Below, in pieces: positions 17,245 to 26,059 of a DNA stretch of 64,000 bases (positions within the stretch are counted from its first letter, which is position 1; every line of letters begins with the position of its first letter). The notes under the pieces were generated by a model. That model did no database searches. It saw only the letters and a program-made list of their open reading frames with translations, and was not told the origin of the DNA. The position numbers and the translations under genes were made by a program. Origin of the DNA: Candidatus Cloacimonadota bacterium (GTDB lineage Bacteria > Muiribacteriota > UBA6191); the NCBI GenBank assembly GCA_019454875.1, contig JACFNL010000006.1:1-64000 (forward strand), read 5' to 3'.

Positions 17245-19620
17245 ATGGCAAATCTTGATCTAAGTTCTGTCATTGAAGCAAATCTGAGAGCAGTTCAACT
17301 CAACCCGGATGATTTTTTTGCTCATTTTAACCTTGCCAGGGCGTATGAGTGCAAAGGCCGAATGGAAGAGGCTTTAATTGCCTACCAAAAAGCGGTTACG
17401 ATTAATCCAAAAGATCCATTTGTTCGACAGGCACTAGCTGAGCTCTTTGTTCGCTTTGGTCAGCCTCAGCAGGCTAAACTTGTGTTCCAAAGGCTGATTG
17501 CGGAAAGGCCAGACTTTGTGCCAGCCCATATCGGTCTGGCCAGACTTCTGGTTTTGGAGGGACAGAAAGAAGAATCCATAGTTCGTCTGAAACGCTCGTT
17601 AAATCTCGACCCGGATCTGGATGAGGCTTATTACCTTCTGTTTTGTGTTTACAAAGAAATTGGATTTGTAAAAGAAGCCATAAACAGTATCCAGCAAGCT
17701 ATCAGAATCAGGCCCCGTTATTATCTGTATTTGCGGGACAAGGCGGCTTTTCTCAATCAGATTGGCGAGAAAAAAAATGCTTTGTACGAGATTCGCAGGG
17801 CATTGGCCAGCTATCCACAGGATAGATTCAGTCTGGAACTGGCAGCCGAGCTGGCTCACGAAAGTGGGGACTATGTTTCGGCAGAACGATACTTGAATCT
17901 GCTTATGGATATTGAGCCTTACTCTGTAAAGGGATTGTCCCTCAAAGGTCAGTGGCTGGTAAATCAGGGGAAGCTGGAGCAGGCTGAGGCTGTGTTTCGG
18001 CAGGTCTTCAAAATACGCCCGGATTGCCAGGATGTTTTGCCTGATCTTGCCAGACTCCATGTTATGAAAACCCAGTATTCTTCTGCATTGTCAGTTTTGT
18101 CCCGGTTTAAAATGGGGGGCACTGAAAAAACAGAGATTCTGTTGTTGAAGGTCGAGGCTTTGATTGGGGTCAAAAATTTTTTGGAAGCTGGCAATATACT
18201 TAAGGAGCTATTGGAACAAAGAGTGTATCAGGAGGATGTCTTTTATTGGTTAGGGGAACTGGGGATATATAGACATCAGGCCCAGGAAGCATTGAGCTAT
18301 TTTCGTCTGGGATGGGAACTGGAGCCGAAAAAAGCCCGTTGTTTAAGAAGGATAGCTGAGATTGAGGATTCCTTGGGGCATGTGGAGGAAGCAAGGCAGG
18401 CCTTTGAACTTCTGGCCGAACTGGAAAAAAATACAATTTATGAAGATAAAGAGGATGAAACAAAGGATACAGGTTTAATAATACCCCAGGAATCTGAAGA
18501 ACAAGGTGCTAAGGATTGGGAGAAAAAGTTAGCAGTCGAGGGAGAACAGCTTGAAAATCTAGTTGGATTTGGAGACTTTTTGTATTCCTGTGGCAATCTG
18601 GAAAAGGCCTTAAAACGCTGGGAAATGGCCAATGCTTTATATCCAGGTACTCTGCCACTTCTGTTAAGAATAGTGGAGGCTTTAAGAGTACAGGGCAATC
18701 TGGTGGAGGCTCTTAATTATCTTCAGAAGATGCGTGATGAATGGCCTGAGTCCGATCAGGTATTTCTTGCCGAAGTGTCTGTACTTCTGGAACATGGAAA
18801 ACCAGATCAGGCTCTGTCAGTCTTAAGACAGATGAGAACCTTGTTTCCTGACCATCCTGAAGCTGAGGTTTTGGAGTTGAGGCTAGCTCGTCTTATGGAT
18901 GAAACCATAAAGATGAAAAAGCTTAGTGACGAGATTCTTTTGAAAAATCCTTCTCATTTGCTGGCATTAAAAGTCAGAGGGTGGTTATGTATCCGTAGTG
19001 AGGATTATGTGACTGCCCGTTCTTGTTTTGAGCAGGTCTTAAAAATTACAGAAAATTCTGATGTGGAGTCATTGCATCAGATGGCAGGACTGGAAGAAAA
19101 CAGTAAAAACTTTGCTCGAGCCTCGGCCTGTTATGAAGCAATTCTGCAACTTGAAGAAACAGCCTGGGTGCATGCCAGACTTGGTATGGTTCATGCCCAA
19201 CTACTCAATCCGATGATGGCCATACATCATTTGCAGAAGTCTTTGCAGATGGATCCGGATCTGGAAGAAGCCCGGTTGAAACTGGCCAATATTTTTGTGG
19301 AACAGGAAGAGTTTCAAAAGGCAATGCTTTTGGTGGACCCGCTCTTAAGTCAGGAACGGTTTCTTGGTGAAGCAGCCATGATTATGGCCGTAAGCCTAGC
19401 TAAACTGAACCAGCATCATAAGGCCTTGCAGTGGCTGGACCTGATTAGAAAACACCAGCCTCTGGAACCAATGAACTGGTATTTGATGGCTCAGTCACTG
19501 GAATCGTTGCAGGAATGGGCAAGGGCCCATAAGGCCTACCGGAAGGTAATGGAACTTGCACCTGAGGATAGTCGTCTTTACGAATTTGCTCAGGAGTCTC
19601 TGGTGCGCTTGCCTGCATAA
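17245..19620 (+). CDS. Large cytoplasmic TPR-repeat protein
   Basis: A 791-residue protein made almost entirely of tetratricopeptide repeats, for example AHFNLARAYECKGRMEEALI (about 26-45) and later copies through to the C-terminus, such as NWYLMAQSLESLQEWARAHK. A short Glu/Lys-rich break occurs at about 395-435 (EDKEDETKD). There is no signal peptide or membrane segment, so it is cytosolic. TPR arrays bind protein partners; the partner is unknown. It follows spoVS by 11 bases and probably shares its transcript. Its last 176 bases are overlapped antisense by the next gene. Confidence 0.85.
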   Translation: MANLDLSSVIEANLRAVQLNPDDFFAHFNLARAYECKGRMEEALIAYQKAVTINPKDPFVRQALAELFVRFGQPQQAKLVFQRLIAERPDFVPAHIGLARLLVLEGQKEESIVRLKRSLNLDPDLDEAYYLLFCVYKEIGFVKEAINSIQQAIRIRPRYYLYLRDKAAFLNQIGEKKNALYEIRRALASYPQDRFSLELAAELAHESGDYVSAERYLNLLMDIEPYSVKGLSLKGQWLVNQGKLEQAEAVFRQVFKIRPDCQDVLPDLARLHVMKTQYSSALSVLSRFKMGGTEKTEILLLKVEALIGVKNFLEAGNILKELLEQRVYQEDVFYWLGELGIYRHQAQEALSYFRLGWELEPKKARCLRRIAEIEDSLGHVEEARQAFELLAELEKNTIYEDKEDETKDTGLIIPQESEEQGAKDWEKKLAVEGEQLENLVGFGDFLYSCGNLEKALKRWEMANALYPGTLPLLLRIVEALRVQGNLVEALNYLQKMRDEWPESDQVFLAEVSVLLEHGKPDQALSVLRQMRTLFPDHPEAEVLELRLARLMDETIKMKKLSDEILLKNPSHLLALKVRGWLCIRSEDYVTARSCFEQVLKITENSDVESLHQMAGLEENSKNFARASACYEAILQLEETAWVHARLGMVHAQLLNPMMAIHHLQKSLQMDPDLEEARLKLANIFVEQEEFQKAMLLVDPLLSQERFLGEAAMIMAVSLAKLNQHHKALQWLDLIRKHQPLEPMNWYLMAQSLESLQEWARAHKAYRKVMELAPEDSRLYEFAQESLVRLPA

Positions 19621-20023
19621 AGGGTCGGGCAAGTTGCAGTAACCTTGGTTGGGCCTCAATCATTCTGGCGCATACCTCGTTGAATTTTTCGATTTCTCCA
19701 AGTCTTGCAAATTGAGCTAGAGTGTAGAATTCCCTGATTTGCTCGGATAAAAGTCTTACATAGGCTCTGGCCTCTTCGGAGTTGACTTCAGGTTCTTTGG
19801 CTGGAAAGTATTGTTTTAAAACGGTGGTAAGAGCTTCTTTGAATACAGGGTCCATACGATCGGATTGCAGCAGGTGATGCACCTGTTCATAACTTGTTCT
19901 GTATCCCTGCCTGGCAGACAGGTGTTCATGCTCTTCTTGTAAATCTAACAGGGAATCCTGCAAAGGTTGTGCCTTTATGATCACTACTGACAGACAAAAT
20001 AACAAGGCAAATCGGCCCAGCAT
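19445..20023 (-). CDS. Small secreted helical protein with a proline-rich tail, unknown function
   Basis: A 192-residue protein from the ATG at 20021-20023, which has a perfect Shine-Dalgarno AGGAGG about seven bases upstream; in-frame starts further up lack one. The signal peptide is MLGRFALLFCLSVVIIKAQP. The mature part is helical (EEARAYVRLLSEQIREFYTL, FNEVCARMIEAQPRLLQLAR). The last 58 or so residues are Pro-rich (LPSGRPYGPLPIPATIPVTE) and are encoded opposite the 3' end of the TPR gene. That tail looks like read-out into antisense sequence after loss of an earlier stop. Function not recognised. Confidence 0.65.
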   Translation of the reverse strand: MLGRFALLFCLSVVIIKAQPLQDSLLDLQEEHEHLSARQGYRTSYEQVHHLLQSDRMDPVFKEALTTVLKQYFPAKEPEVNSEEARAYVRLLSEQIREFYTLAQFARLGEIEKFNEVCARMIEAQPRLLQLARPFMQASAPETPEQIRKDDYPQVQVPLPSGRPYGPLPIPATIPVTEPSNTSSLVPEAGVF

Positions 20024-20085
20024 AAATACCTCCTGGCTCAGCATATATCGACACAATCCTTAAAAAATATGCTATTTTTGAACTT

Positions 20086-20421
20086 ATGACTATTTTTGAA
20101 AAAATTATCAATAAAGAGATTCCCGCTGATATTGTTTATGAAAATGAATGGGTGCTTGGCTTTCGTGACATTGCCCCGCAAGCACCGGTGCATGTTCTGT
20201 TTATACCCAAAAAACCGGTGGAAAATTTTCTTGAGGCATCTTTGGAAGAGGGTCTTATGGACAGGCTTTTTTCCGCAATTTATGAATTTGTGGAACAGGC
20301 AGGTTTAAATCGGGAACAGATTCGCCTGGTAACAAATTGTGGTGCATTGGCAGGGCAGTCTGTATTTCATTTCCATGTTCATCTTTTGTCAGGAAGAAAC
20401 TTCTCGTGGCCACCAGGGTAG
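20086..20421 (+). CDS. HIT family protein (HINT-type nucleotide hydrolase)
   Basis: A 111-residue protein with the histidine-triad motif in VFHFHVHLLSGR (H-x-H-x-H-x-x) and the family start TIFEKIINKEIPADIVYENE. The HINT branch hydrolyses adenosine phosphoramidates and acyl-adenylates in the cytosol. The length is normal. It overlaps the start of rsmB by 16 bases, so the two are translationally coupled. Confidence 0.93.
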   Translation: MTIFEKIINKEIPADIVYENEWVLGFRDIAPQAPVHVLFIPKKPVENFLEASLEEGLMDRLFSAIYEFVEQAGLNREQIRLVTNCGALAGQSVFHFHVHLLSGRNFSWPPG

Positions 20422-21638
20422 AAGATGACAGATCTCTGGTTCTAGCTGGTCTTCATAGAATTGTGCTATCGGGAGAAGACCGGGAGGCTGTTTTGGAAGA
20501 TATCTTATCCTCCACAGATAACCAGAACCGGGCTACTCTGTCATTTATGCTGTATGGTTGCCTGAGGCACTGGCATTATATTGAGCCCAGGCTTTGTGAG
20601 TTTATCAAGGGAAAACCCCTGCCCCTGGATTTAAACATATTGCTTGTCTTTTTTTTGTTTCAGGCATTTGTGATGGACTCTGTGCCTGTTTATGCAGCCC
20701 GTGCTGAAATGATAAAGAGAATTCCCAGAAAATTTAAGGGCCTTAAAGGTGTACTGGATGGGGTGTTTCAGAATTTTTTGCGCAAGTATCCGGTTTTGCC
20801 GGAATTTCCCATACTGCCGGTCTGGTGGAAAAAAGCTCTGGAAAAACAGGCAGGAGGGGAATTTGTTAACCACCTGCTAAGCCGGTGGAATAAGACCCCT
20901 GAGGTTTATGTTTTTTCCAAGCCTTCGGCATCGGATGAGTTTAGTTTTGAAAAGTTAGGGCAAATGGATAAGGCGGATCGTGCCCAACGAATTGAAATGG
21001 GAGATTTGATCTGTGATCCTGCTTCGTATCTGGCGGCTTATCTTTTAAAACCTGCTCATGGTGAAAAGATTATGGATCTATGTGCCGCTCCTGGTAACAA
21101 GTCTGTGGCTCTGTTACAAATCTGCCCCACCATTCATTTGACCTCAGTTGAAATTCAGGAATCCAGAGCAAAAATTCTTGAAAAGAGGCTCAAGGGCCGT
21201 GCCTCGGTAGTTATGGCTGATGCTCTTGAAGTGTTAAGTCAGGCGCAAGAAGGCAGTGTGGATGCCATTTTATTGGACGCTCCCTGTTCGGCCTGGGGTA
21301 CTGCTTTGTTGCACCCGGAATATCTCCTGCACAAAGAGGAAAATCAAGGTGAATCACGGATACAGAAAGAACTCCTGAGGAAAGCCTACAGGGCTTTGCG
21401 CAATGGAGGCAGACTCATATATAGTGTCTGCACATTTTGTGAGGCGGAAACAGTCGAGTTGGGCCAGAATTTTTTGAATGAATTTGGGGGATTTCTGGTA
21501 AACCGGAATCTGACTTGCCCGGCCCCGTTGCAATGGCATCCTAGTGGCCCTGGTTACTTGTTGCTGCCTCATGAGGAAGGTTCTACGATTTTTTGGTATA
21601 TGAGTCTGACAAAGCAGTTGACAGGTGGTGTTGAGTGA
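20406..21638 (+). CDS. rsmB: 16S rRNA (cytosine-C5)-methyltransferase RsmB
   Basis: A 410-residue protein. An N-terminal NusB-like helical domain (residues about 5-140) is followed by a SAM methylase: motif I DLCAAPGNKS, motif IV LDAPCSAWGT with the PC cysteine, and YSVCTFCEAE with the second catalytic Cys. It methylates C967 of 16S rRNA in E. coli. I chose the GTG at 20406, which has AGGAAG upstream and only a short overlap with the HIT gene; a start at 20337 would overlap the HIT motif. Confidence 0.9.
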   Translation: MATRVEDDRSLVLAGLHRIVLSGEDREAVLEDILSSTDNQNRATLSFMLYGCLRHWHYIEPRLCEFIKGKPLPLDLNILLVFFLFQAFVMDSVPVYAARAEMIKRIPRKFKGLKGVLDGVFQNFLRKYPVLPEFPILPVWWKKALEKQAGGEFVNHLLSRWNKTPEVYVFSKPSASDEFSFEKLGQMDKADRAQRIEMGDLICDPASYLAAYLLKPAHGEKIMDLCAAPGNKSVALLQICPTIHLTSVEIQESRAKILEKRLKGRASVVMADALEVLSQAQEGSVDAILLDAPCSAWGTALLHPEYLLHKEENQGESRIQKELLRKAYRALRNGGRLIYSVCTFCEAETVELGQNFLNEFGGFLVNRNLTCPAPLQWHPSGPGYLLLPHEEGSTIFWYMSLTKQLTGGVE

Positions 21639-22606
21639 AGCTGTTCTGGCTTGTTCTGAAACGCACCCTGTTTTTTCTGTTTGTCTTCTTTCTGTTGATT
21701 GCCGGAGCGTTTTACCTGTTTAAGGCCGCAAAGGGGATTTTTCGATCCGAGGAGTTTCTGGTACCTGATTTTCTGGGAAAATCAATAACCTGGGTTCTTG
21801 AGAATCAGCCTGATGGTATTGAAATAGAGATTGTCGAAAAAAAGGAATCCAATAAGGTTCCTGGGGATCATGTTCTGGATCAGAGACCAAGGCCAGGTAC
21901 TAAGATAAAAAAAGGTAGAACAGTTCTTCTGGTACTGTCTTTAGGGATTGAATCTCAAAAAATTCCATCCCTTATTGGGTTAAGTCTAAGAGATGCCGGT
22001 TTGATTCTAAGAAATCAGGGTCTGATTACAGGCCGCATTTCTTACTGGTATGTGAATTCCGGTATGGAGGGAAAGATTCTGGCATATTATCCATCCTCAG
22101 AAATTCCAGTGGCCAGAGGTGAGGCTGTCAATCTGCTTGTGGGAGCACAACCCCCCAGTAAAATCCGGCTTCCTTCTTTTGTTGATAAGCCTTTGGCACA
22201 GATAATCCCAGAACTGGAACAAACCGGCCTGCCTCAACCTCAGATTGATTATTCCTATGATCCCCTAAAAAAGGACAATGTTGTTCTGGCCCAGTTGCCT
22301 CTGCCTGGCCAGGAGTTACTGGTGGCACAGGGGAAACTGGGCTTAACTGTTAATCGATTATCCTCCAGTTCAGGGACAGCCGGATTTAACAGAACTCGTG
22401 TAGAAATTACCCTGCCTTCCGGGCTTCGGTCCCACAATCTTCGGGTTGAACAGGTTGATTCCAACGGTTCCAAGGTGATTTATAGAGGGCTGCATGAACC
22501 GGCCTCCGTATATGGGCAAGATGTTCAGTATAGTGGACAGGGTTATTTGAATCTGTATCTTGATGACATATTTTACCAGCGCATCGGCTTAGGTGGGGAA
22601 AGGTAG
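21635..22606 (+). CDS. PASTA-domain membrane protein without a kinase domain
   Basis: A 323-residue protein. An uncleaved membrane anchor at residues 8-31 (LKRTLFFLFVFFLLIAGAFY) is followed outside by three PASTA repeats: about 42-103 (EEFLVPDFLGKSITWVLENQ), 108-170 (KIPSLIGLSLRDAGLILRNQ) and 176-242 (IRLPSFVDKPLAQIIPELEQ). A beta-rich C-terminal domain then follows. PASTA domains bind peptidoglycan fragments and normally form the outer part of PknB/Stk kinases. The GTG start overlaps the rsmB stop. The next gene is a pseudokinase, so the pair looks like a split PASTA kinase. Confidence 0.85.
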   Translation: MKLFWLVLKRTLFFLFVFFLLIAGAFYLFKAAKGIFRSEEFLVPDFLGKSITWVLENQPDGIEIEIVEKKESNKVPGDHVLDQRPRPGTKIKKGRTVLLVLSLGIESQKIPSLIGLSLRDAGLILRNQGLITGRISYWYVNSGMEGKILAYYPSSEIPVARGEAVNLLVGAQPPSKIRLPSFVDKPLAQIIPELEQTGLPQPQIDYSYDPLKKDNVVLAQLPLPGQELLVAQGKLGLTVNRLSSSSGTAGFNRTRVEITLPSGLRSHNLRVEQVDSNGSKVIYRGLHEPASVYGQDVQYSGQGYLNLYLDDIFYQRIGLGGER

Positions 22607-22609
22607 AAA

Positions 22610-23695
22610 ATGGCTTTGAACTATGACGAAATTGCTTTGGCGGATGCGTTTAAGCGAGATCCCTTAATGGATGTATCCTTAAGCAACTTGATCGTCAAGG
22701 AACGCTATAAGGTCTTGAAGCTGTGGGCAGAGACATCGAGAACCAATATTTTTACGGCCTATGATCTGAAAGAGCAGAAGCCAGTGCTGGCCCACATCGT
22801 AAAAAATCATCTTTTCCGACAGGGTGAAGAGCTGCAGAAATGGATTAAATCTGTAAAATCAATGCGTAGATTAAAAGAGCCTGGCTGGTGTTTTGAACTT
22901 CTGGATCTGGATATATGGAAAAAGAAACTGGTTTGTGTGACAGCCCCGTTTGATGGATTGACTTTAAGTCATATTCTATCCAGTGAGAGGGAACTTCCTC
23001 TGAACTTTGTCTTGAAGATTCTAAGCAATGTGGCTGGACTTCTAAGCAAGGCTGCAACCTTGGGTTATCCGTCCAGAAGTATTACTCGAGAAGATTTGTT
23101 TGTGAATCCTGAAGGTGAAATTCGCCTTTTACGCTTCACCCCATCCCGTATGGAAGGGTTGAGTCCGGAACAGGTGAGGGATGTGACCCCAGATCTGTAC
23201 TTCCTGTCCTGTCTGATTTATGAGCTTTTTTGTTATGAAATTCCCTTTACCCAAAGCCGCAGGCATATTGATTTGGAGAGGGCCCATTTTATGGCCAAAC
23301 TAAAAACCAGAAAAAACCAGTCACAGAAGGACCTTTTTGGTCCGATTGTGGATCTTTTTGTCATGTGTTCTGGTAAAGATTCCGATAACAGGATAGATAC
23401 AATGGAGGTTCTGATTCAGAAACTTCAAAAGTTATGGCAGGAATCACTAAGGCTTCATAATGCGGCAGAGATGAAAACAGAACGGGAACAGTTAAATTCA
23501 GCATTTGATGTTGTTTATGCCTTAAGAGGGGAATCAAGTCCCATTCCTCCCACGGCTACAGAAAACGCGTATTCCCGGGTATGGCAAAAAAACCAGATCC
23601 CTTCGGAAGCCGATACTGAGTTTGTCTTTCGTATTATTGCAGTGCTGATCATCGTGCTTTCTTTCTGTTACAAGTTTTTTCAGGGGGGGAGCTGA
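22610..23695 (+). CDS. Membrane-anchored protein-kinase-like pseudokinase
   Basis: A 361-residue protein with a eukaryotic-type kinase outline. An N-lobe strand pattern appears at 32-66 (ERYKVLKLWAETSRTNIFTA). The catalytic-loop position reads SITREDLFVNPEGEIRLLRF (157-176), in place of HRDxKPxN and DFG. The alpha-F region is DLYFLSCLIYELFCYEIPF (195-213). The metal-binding DFG Asp and the HRD Asp are missing and no clear VAIK Lys is seen, so it is unlikely to phosphorylate. A single C-terminal membrane helix lies at about 341-357. It starts 3 bases after the PASTA gene and overlaps rpe (TGATG). Confidence 0.7.
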   Translation: MALNYDEIALADAFKRDPLMDVSLSNLIVKERYKVLKLWAETSRTNIFTAYDLKEQKPVLAHIVKNHLFRQGEELQKWIKSVKSMRRLKEPGWCFELLDLDIWKKKLVCVTAPFDGLTLSHILSSERELPLNFVLKILSNVAGLLSKAATLGYPSRSITREDLFVNPEGEIRLLRFTPSRMEGLSPEQVRDVTPDLYFLSCLIYELFCYEIPFTQSRRHIDLERAHFMAKLKTRKNQSQKDLFGPIVDLFVMCSGKDSDNRIDTMEVLIQKLQKLWQESLRLHNAAEMKTEREQLNSAFDVVYALRGESSPIPPTATENAYSRVWQKNQIPSEADTEFVFRIIAVLIIVLSFCYKFFQGGS

Positions 23696-24348
23696 TGCAG
23701 ATCGCCCCATCCATCCTGAGTGCAGATTTCTTAAGTCTATCCAGTGATTTACCAGTCCTTTCACAGATGGGGATTTCTGTGTTGCATCTGGATGTGATGG
23801 ATGGGCATTTTGTACCCAATCTGACATTTGGTCCTCCACTGATTTCCTCAATCAAGCCGCACTGGCCAGGTATTCTGGAAGCTCATTTGATGATGACAAA
23901 CCCAGATGATCATCTAAAGGCATTTGTTTCGGCTGGTTGTAATAGAATCATTGTGCATCAGGAAGTGTGCTGGCATCTGCACAGGACATTACAAACCATT
24001 AAAAATCTGGGAGCAGAGGCAGGGGTAGTCCTTAACCCGGCTACACCGGTTGAAACAATTTCAGAAATATTACCCTTTGTGGATCTGGTTTTATTAATGA
24101 CGGTGAATCCTGGTTTTGGTGGTCAAAGCTATCTTGCATTTGTGGAAGAAAAAATTAAGAAACTTGTAAATTGGCGTAAGGGGAATTCCTATCTGATTGA
24201 GGTTGATGGTGGAATCAAGGCAGAACATTTGTCTGGATTACAGTCCATGGGTGTGGATTTGGCCGTAGTTGGTTCTGCCCTGTTTAATCAAAATCCAGTG
24301 TCTGAAAACTTAAAGGATTTGTTGACCCATGTCACATCAAATATCTAA
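23695..24348 (+). CDS. rpe: Ribulose-phosphate 3-epimerase
   Basis: A 217-residue TIM-barrel protein with every family block: IAPSILSADF, LHLDVMDGHFVPNLTFGP (metal ligands), HLMM, VNPGFGGQ and EVDGGI. It interconverts ribulose-5-phosphate and xylulose-5-phosphate in the pentose phosphate and Calvin pathways. The start overlaps the pseudokinase stop. In several bacteria rpe lies near PASTA-kinase genes, so the neighbourhood is conserved in outline. Confidence 0.97.
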   Translation: MQIAPSILSADFLSLSSDLPVLSQMGISVLHLDVMDGHFVPNLTFGPPLISSIKPHWPGILEAHLMMTNPDDHLKAFVSAGCNRIIVHQEVCWHLHRTLQTIKNLGAEAGVVLNPATPVETISEILPFVDLVLLMTVNPGFGGQSYLAFVEEKIKKLVNWRKGNSYLIEVDGGIKAEHLSGLQSMGVDLAVVGSALFNQNPVSENLKDLLTHVTSNI

Positions 24349-25573
24349 AAAGACATTGGAGGCTTTAAATGCCCAGCTCCGTTCCCGAAATGTGGACGGT
24401 TTATTACAATTGACGGCGAGAATTCAGATAGATAATCCAAATTCCCTGATCTCAAGGCTTTATACGGCCCGTGGTTTGATGTTAACCCGAAAATATGCTG
24501 AGGCCTCGGATATTCTTGAGACTATTGTATTGCCGTTTCCCCGATTCAAAAAAGTATTTCTCGATTATTTGAAGTGTCTGAATCTGGCTGGCAGAAAATT
24601 GCAATGGGAAGTTCAGGCACAAAGATTTCTGGAATATCATTTTTCAGAAAAGGTAATTCTTGGATTGGCCCGCCGCTATTTCAAGACTAAGCACTGGGAG
24701 CAGGCCCATCAGCTGCTGGCCCGTTTGTTATCGGGGACCAAACAGGCTCAATATTGGGAAAAGAAGCTGGCTTTGCCTTTAGGAAGGGTATTTTATGAGA
24801 TGGGAAATTTTAAGGAAGCGTTAAAGTTTCTGGAAATTTCTGGCAGTGACTCGTCCCTGTTTCTTCAGGCCCGCATTTATTCGGGAATGGGGCAGATGGG
24901 TAAGGCTCATTCACTGATCGCTCATGTTTCCGATAAAAATCACCCAAGAATTGCCAGGTTCAGGCTTAGTCTGGCTAGAAAATCTGGAAATCAGGAATCG
25001 GAAATTCAGGCCCTGGAGGAACTTCTGAATCACCAATGTTCCCCAAAAGACAGGGCCTTACAGCTCTACAGATTGGGGAATCTATACTGCAAGGCACAGG
25101 ATTATGACAGGGCAGTACGCATATTTCATTCCCTGCAGGCCTTAGTACCTGCAAACTTAAAAATTCTAGGTCTGAGGATTCATTGCCTGGAACAGGCTGG
25201 TTCTTTTTCAAAGGCTTTTGAACTGTGTCTTAAATTTCACCGCCGTTCTCCTTTTCATGTTAATAATCTCAGGACAGGAGTACGATTGGCACTGAATTTA
25301 GATAAATCGGATCAGGCGTATTCTCTTTTAAAAGGTGCCTGGCTTTGTGGCATTAAGGATACAGGATTGCGGATTCAATTAGCTGAGCTGTGCTTGAAAC
25401 GATTGGATAGCAAAGAAGCAAAAAGAGTTCTTGAAGGTGTTTTAGAGGAATCTGGAGCAGATTCAAGAGTATATGGATTGATGGCTACGGCCTGGGAACT
25501 GGAAGGAAATATGCGGATCAGCACCTACTACAGGGAGCTCATGCGCAAATTTTCTGTATCATCAGCGGCCTGA
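24329..25573 (+). CDS. TPR-like repeat protein
   Basis: A 414-residue helical-repeat protein that overlaps the end of rpe by 20 bases. Repeats include LYTARGLMLTRKYAEASDIL, YRLGNLYCKAQDYDRAVRIF and ATAWELEGNMRISTYYRELM. No signal peptide or membrane segment is present, so it is probably a cytosolic scaffold. It differs from the larger TPR protein at 17245 in length and lacks the charged break. Function not recognised. Confidence 0.8.
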   Translation: MSHQISKKTLEALNAQLRSRNVDGLLQLTARIQIDNPNSLISRLYTARGLMLTRKYAEASDILETIVLPFPRFKKVFLDYLKCLNLAGRKLQWEVQAQRFLEYHFSEKVILGLARRYFKTKHWEQAHQLLARLLSGTKQAQYWEKKLALPLGRVFYEMGNFKEALKFLEISGSDSSLFLQARIYSGMGQMGKAHSLIAHVSDKNHPRIARFRLSLARKSGNQESEIQALEELLNHQCSPKDRALQLYRLGNLYCKAQDYDRAVRIFHSLQALVPANLKILGLRIHCLEQAGSFSKAFELCLKFHRRSPFHVNNLRTGVRLALNLDKSDQAYSLLKGAWLCGIKDTGLRIQLAELCLKRLDSKEAKRVLEGVLEESGADSRVYGLMATAWELEGNMRISTYYRELMRKFSVSSAA

Positions 25574-25601
25574 ATTGCTTTTCTTCCCTGAATCAATCTG
25601 G

Positions 25602-25607
25602 TATAAA
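25602..25607 (+). promoter_or_regulatory. -10 element of the HU gene
   Basis: TATAAA at 25602-25607 lies 40 bases before the HU start codon, which has a strong Shine-Dalgarno (GAAGGAGG). The -35 is poor (TTTTCT at 25579-25584, 17-base spacing). Confidence 0.4.
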
Positions 25608-25647
25608 AGAGAAATTCCGAAATTTAGATCTTTTTGAAGGAGGATTC

Positions 25648-25926
25648 ATGAACAAGACGGAACTGGTCAAAGCTGTTGCAGATCGCGCTTCCATTTCTCA
25701 GGCAGATGCAGCCAAGGCACTGGATGTGTTTCTGGATACAATTAAGGGTAGTTTGAAGGATGGAGACTCAGTACAACTGATTGGATTTGGTTCTTTTAAG
25801 GTTGCTGAGCGCAAAGCCAGAAAAGGAATCAATCCCCAGACAAAAAAAGAAATTACAATTGCGGCCACTCGTGTGCCCAAGTTTGTTCCTGGAAAAGAAT
25901 TTAAAGATATTCTGTCCAAGAAATAA
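25648..25926 (+). CDS. hup: HU-type DNA-binding protein
   Basis: A 92-residue HU/IHF-family protein: MNKTELVKAVADRASISQAD at the start, then VQLIGFGSFKVAERKARKG and the DNA-contacting arm NPQTKKEITIAA with PKFVPGKEFKD. It forms dimers that bend and compact DNA. It has its own promoter and a strong terminator, so it is monocistronic. Confidence 0.97.
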   Translation: MNKTELVKAVADRASISQADAAKALDVFLDTIKGSLKDGDSVQLIGFGSFKVAERKARKGINPQTKKEITIAATRVPKFVPGKEFKDILSKK

Positions 25927-25946
25927 ACATTACCTTTTTTGTTGTG

Positions 25947-25981
25947 AAACCGCTGGAAAGAGAACTTTCCAGCGGTTTTTC
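25947..25981 (+). terminator. Rho-independent terminator of hup
   Basis: A perfect 14-bp stem pairs 25947-25960 with 25965-25978 around a 4-base loop (AGAA), followed by a T run. It starts 20 bases after the hup stop. Confidence 0.95.
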
Positions 25982-25982
25982 T

Positions 25983-26011
25983 TTGACAGCTTTTTAGGGT
26001 TTCGTTATACT
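25983..26011 (+). promoter_or_regulatory. Strong promoter of secDF
   Basis: TTGACA (25983-25988, perfect) and TATACT (26006-26011, 5 of 6) are spaced 17 bases. The promoter starts directly after the hup terminator, 49 bases before the secD start codon. Confidence 0.8.
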
Positions 26012-26059
26012 CCTTGTCCTCTTTAAGAGGCTATCTAGTCCTGTATAAAGGAATCCAGC

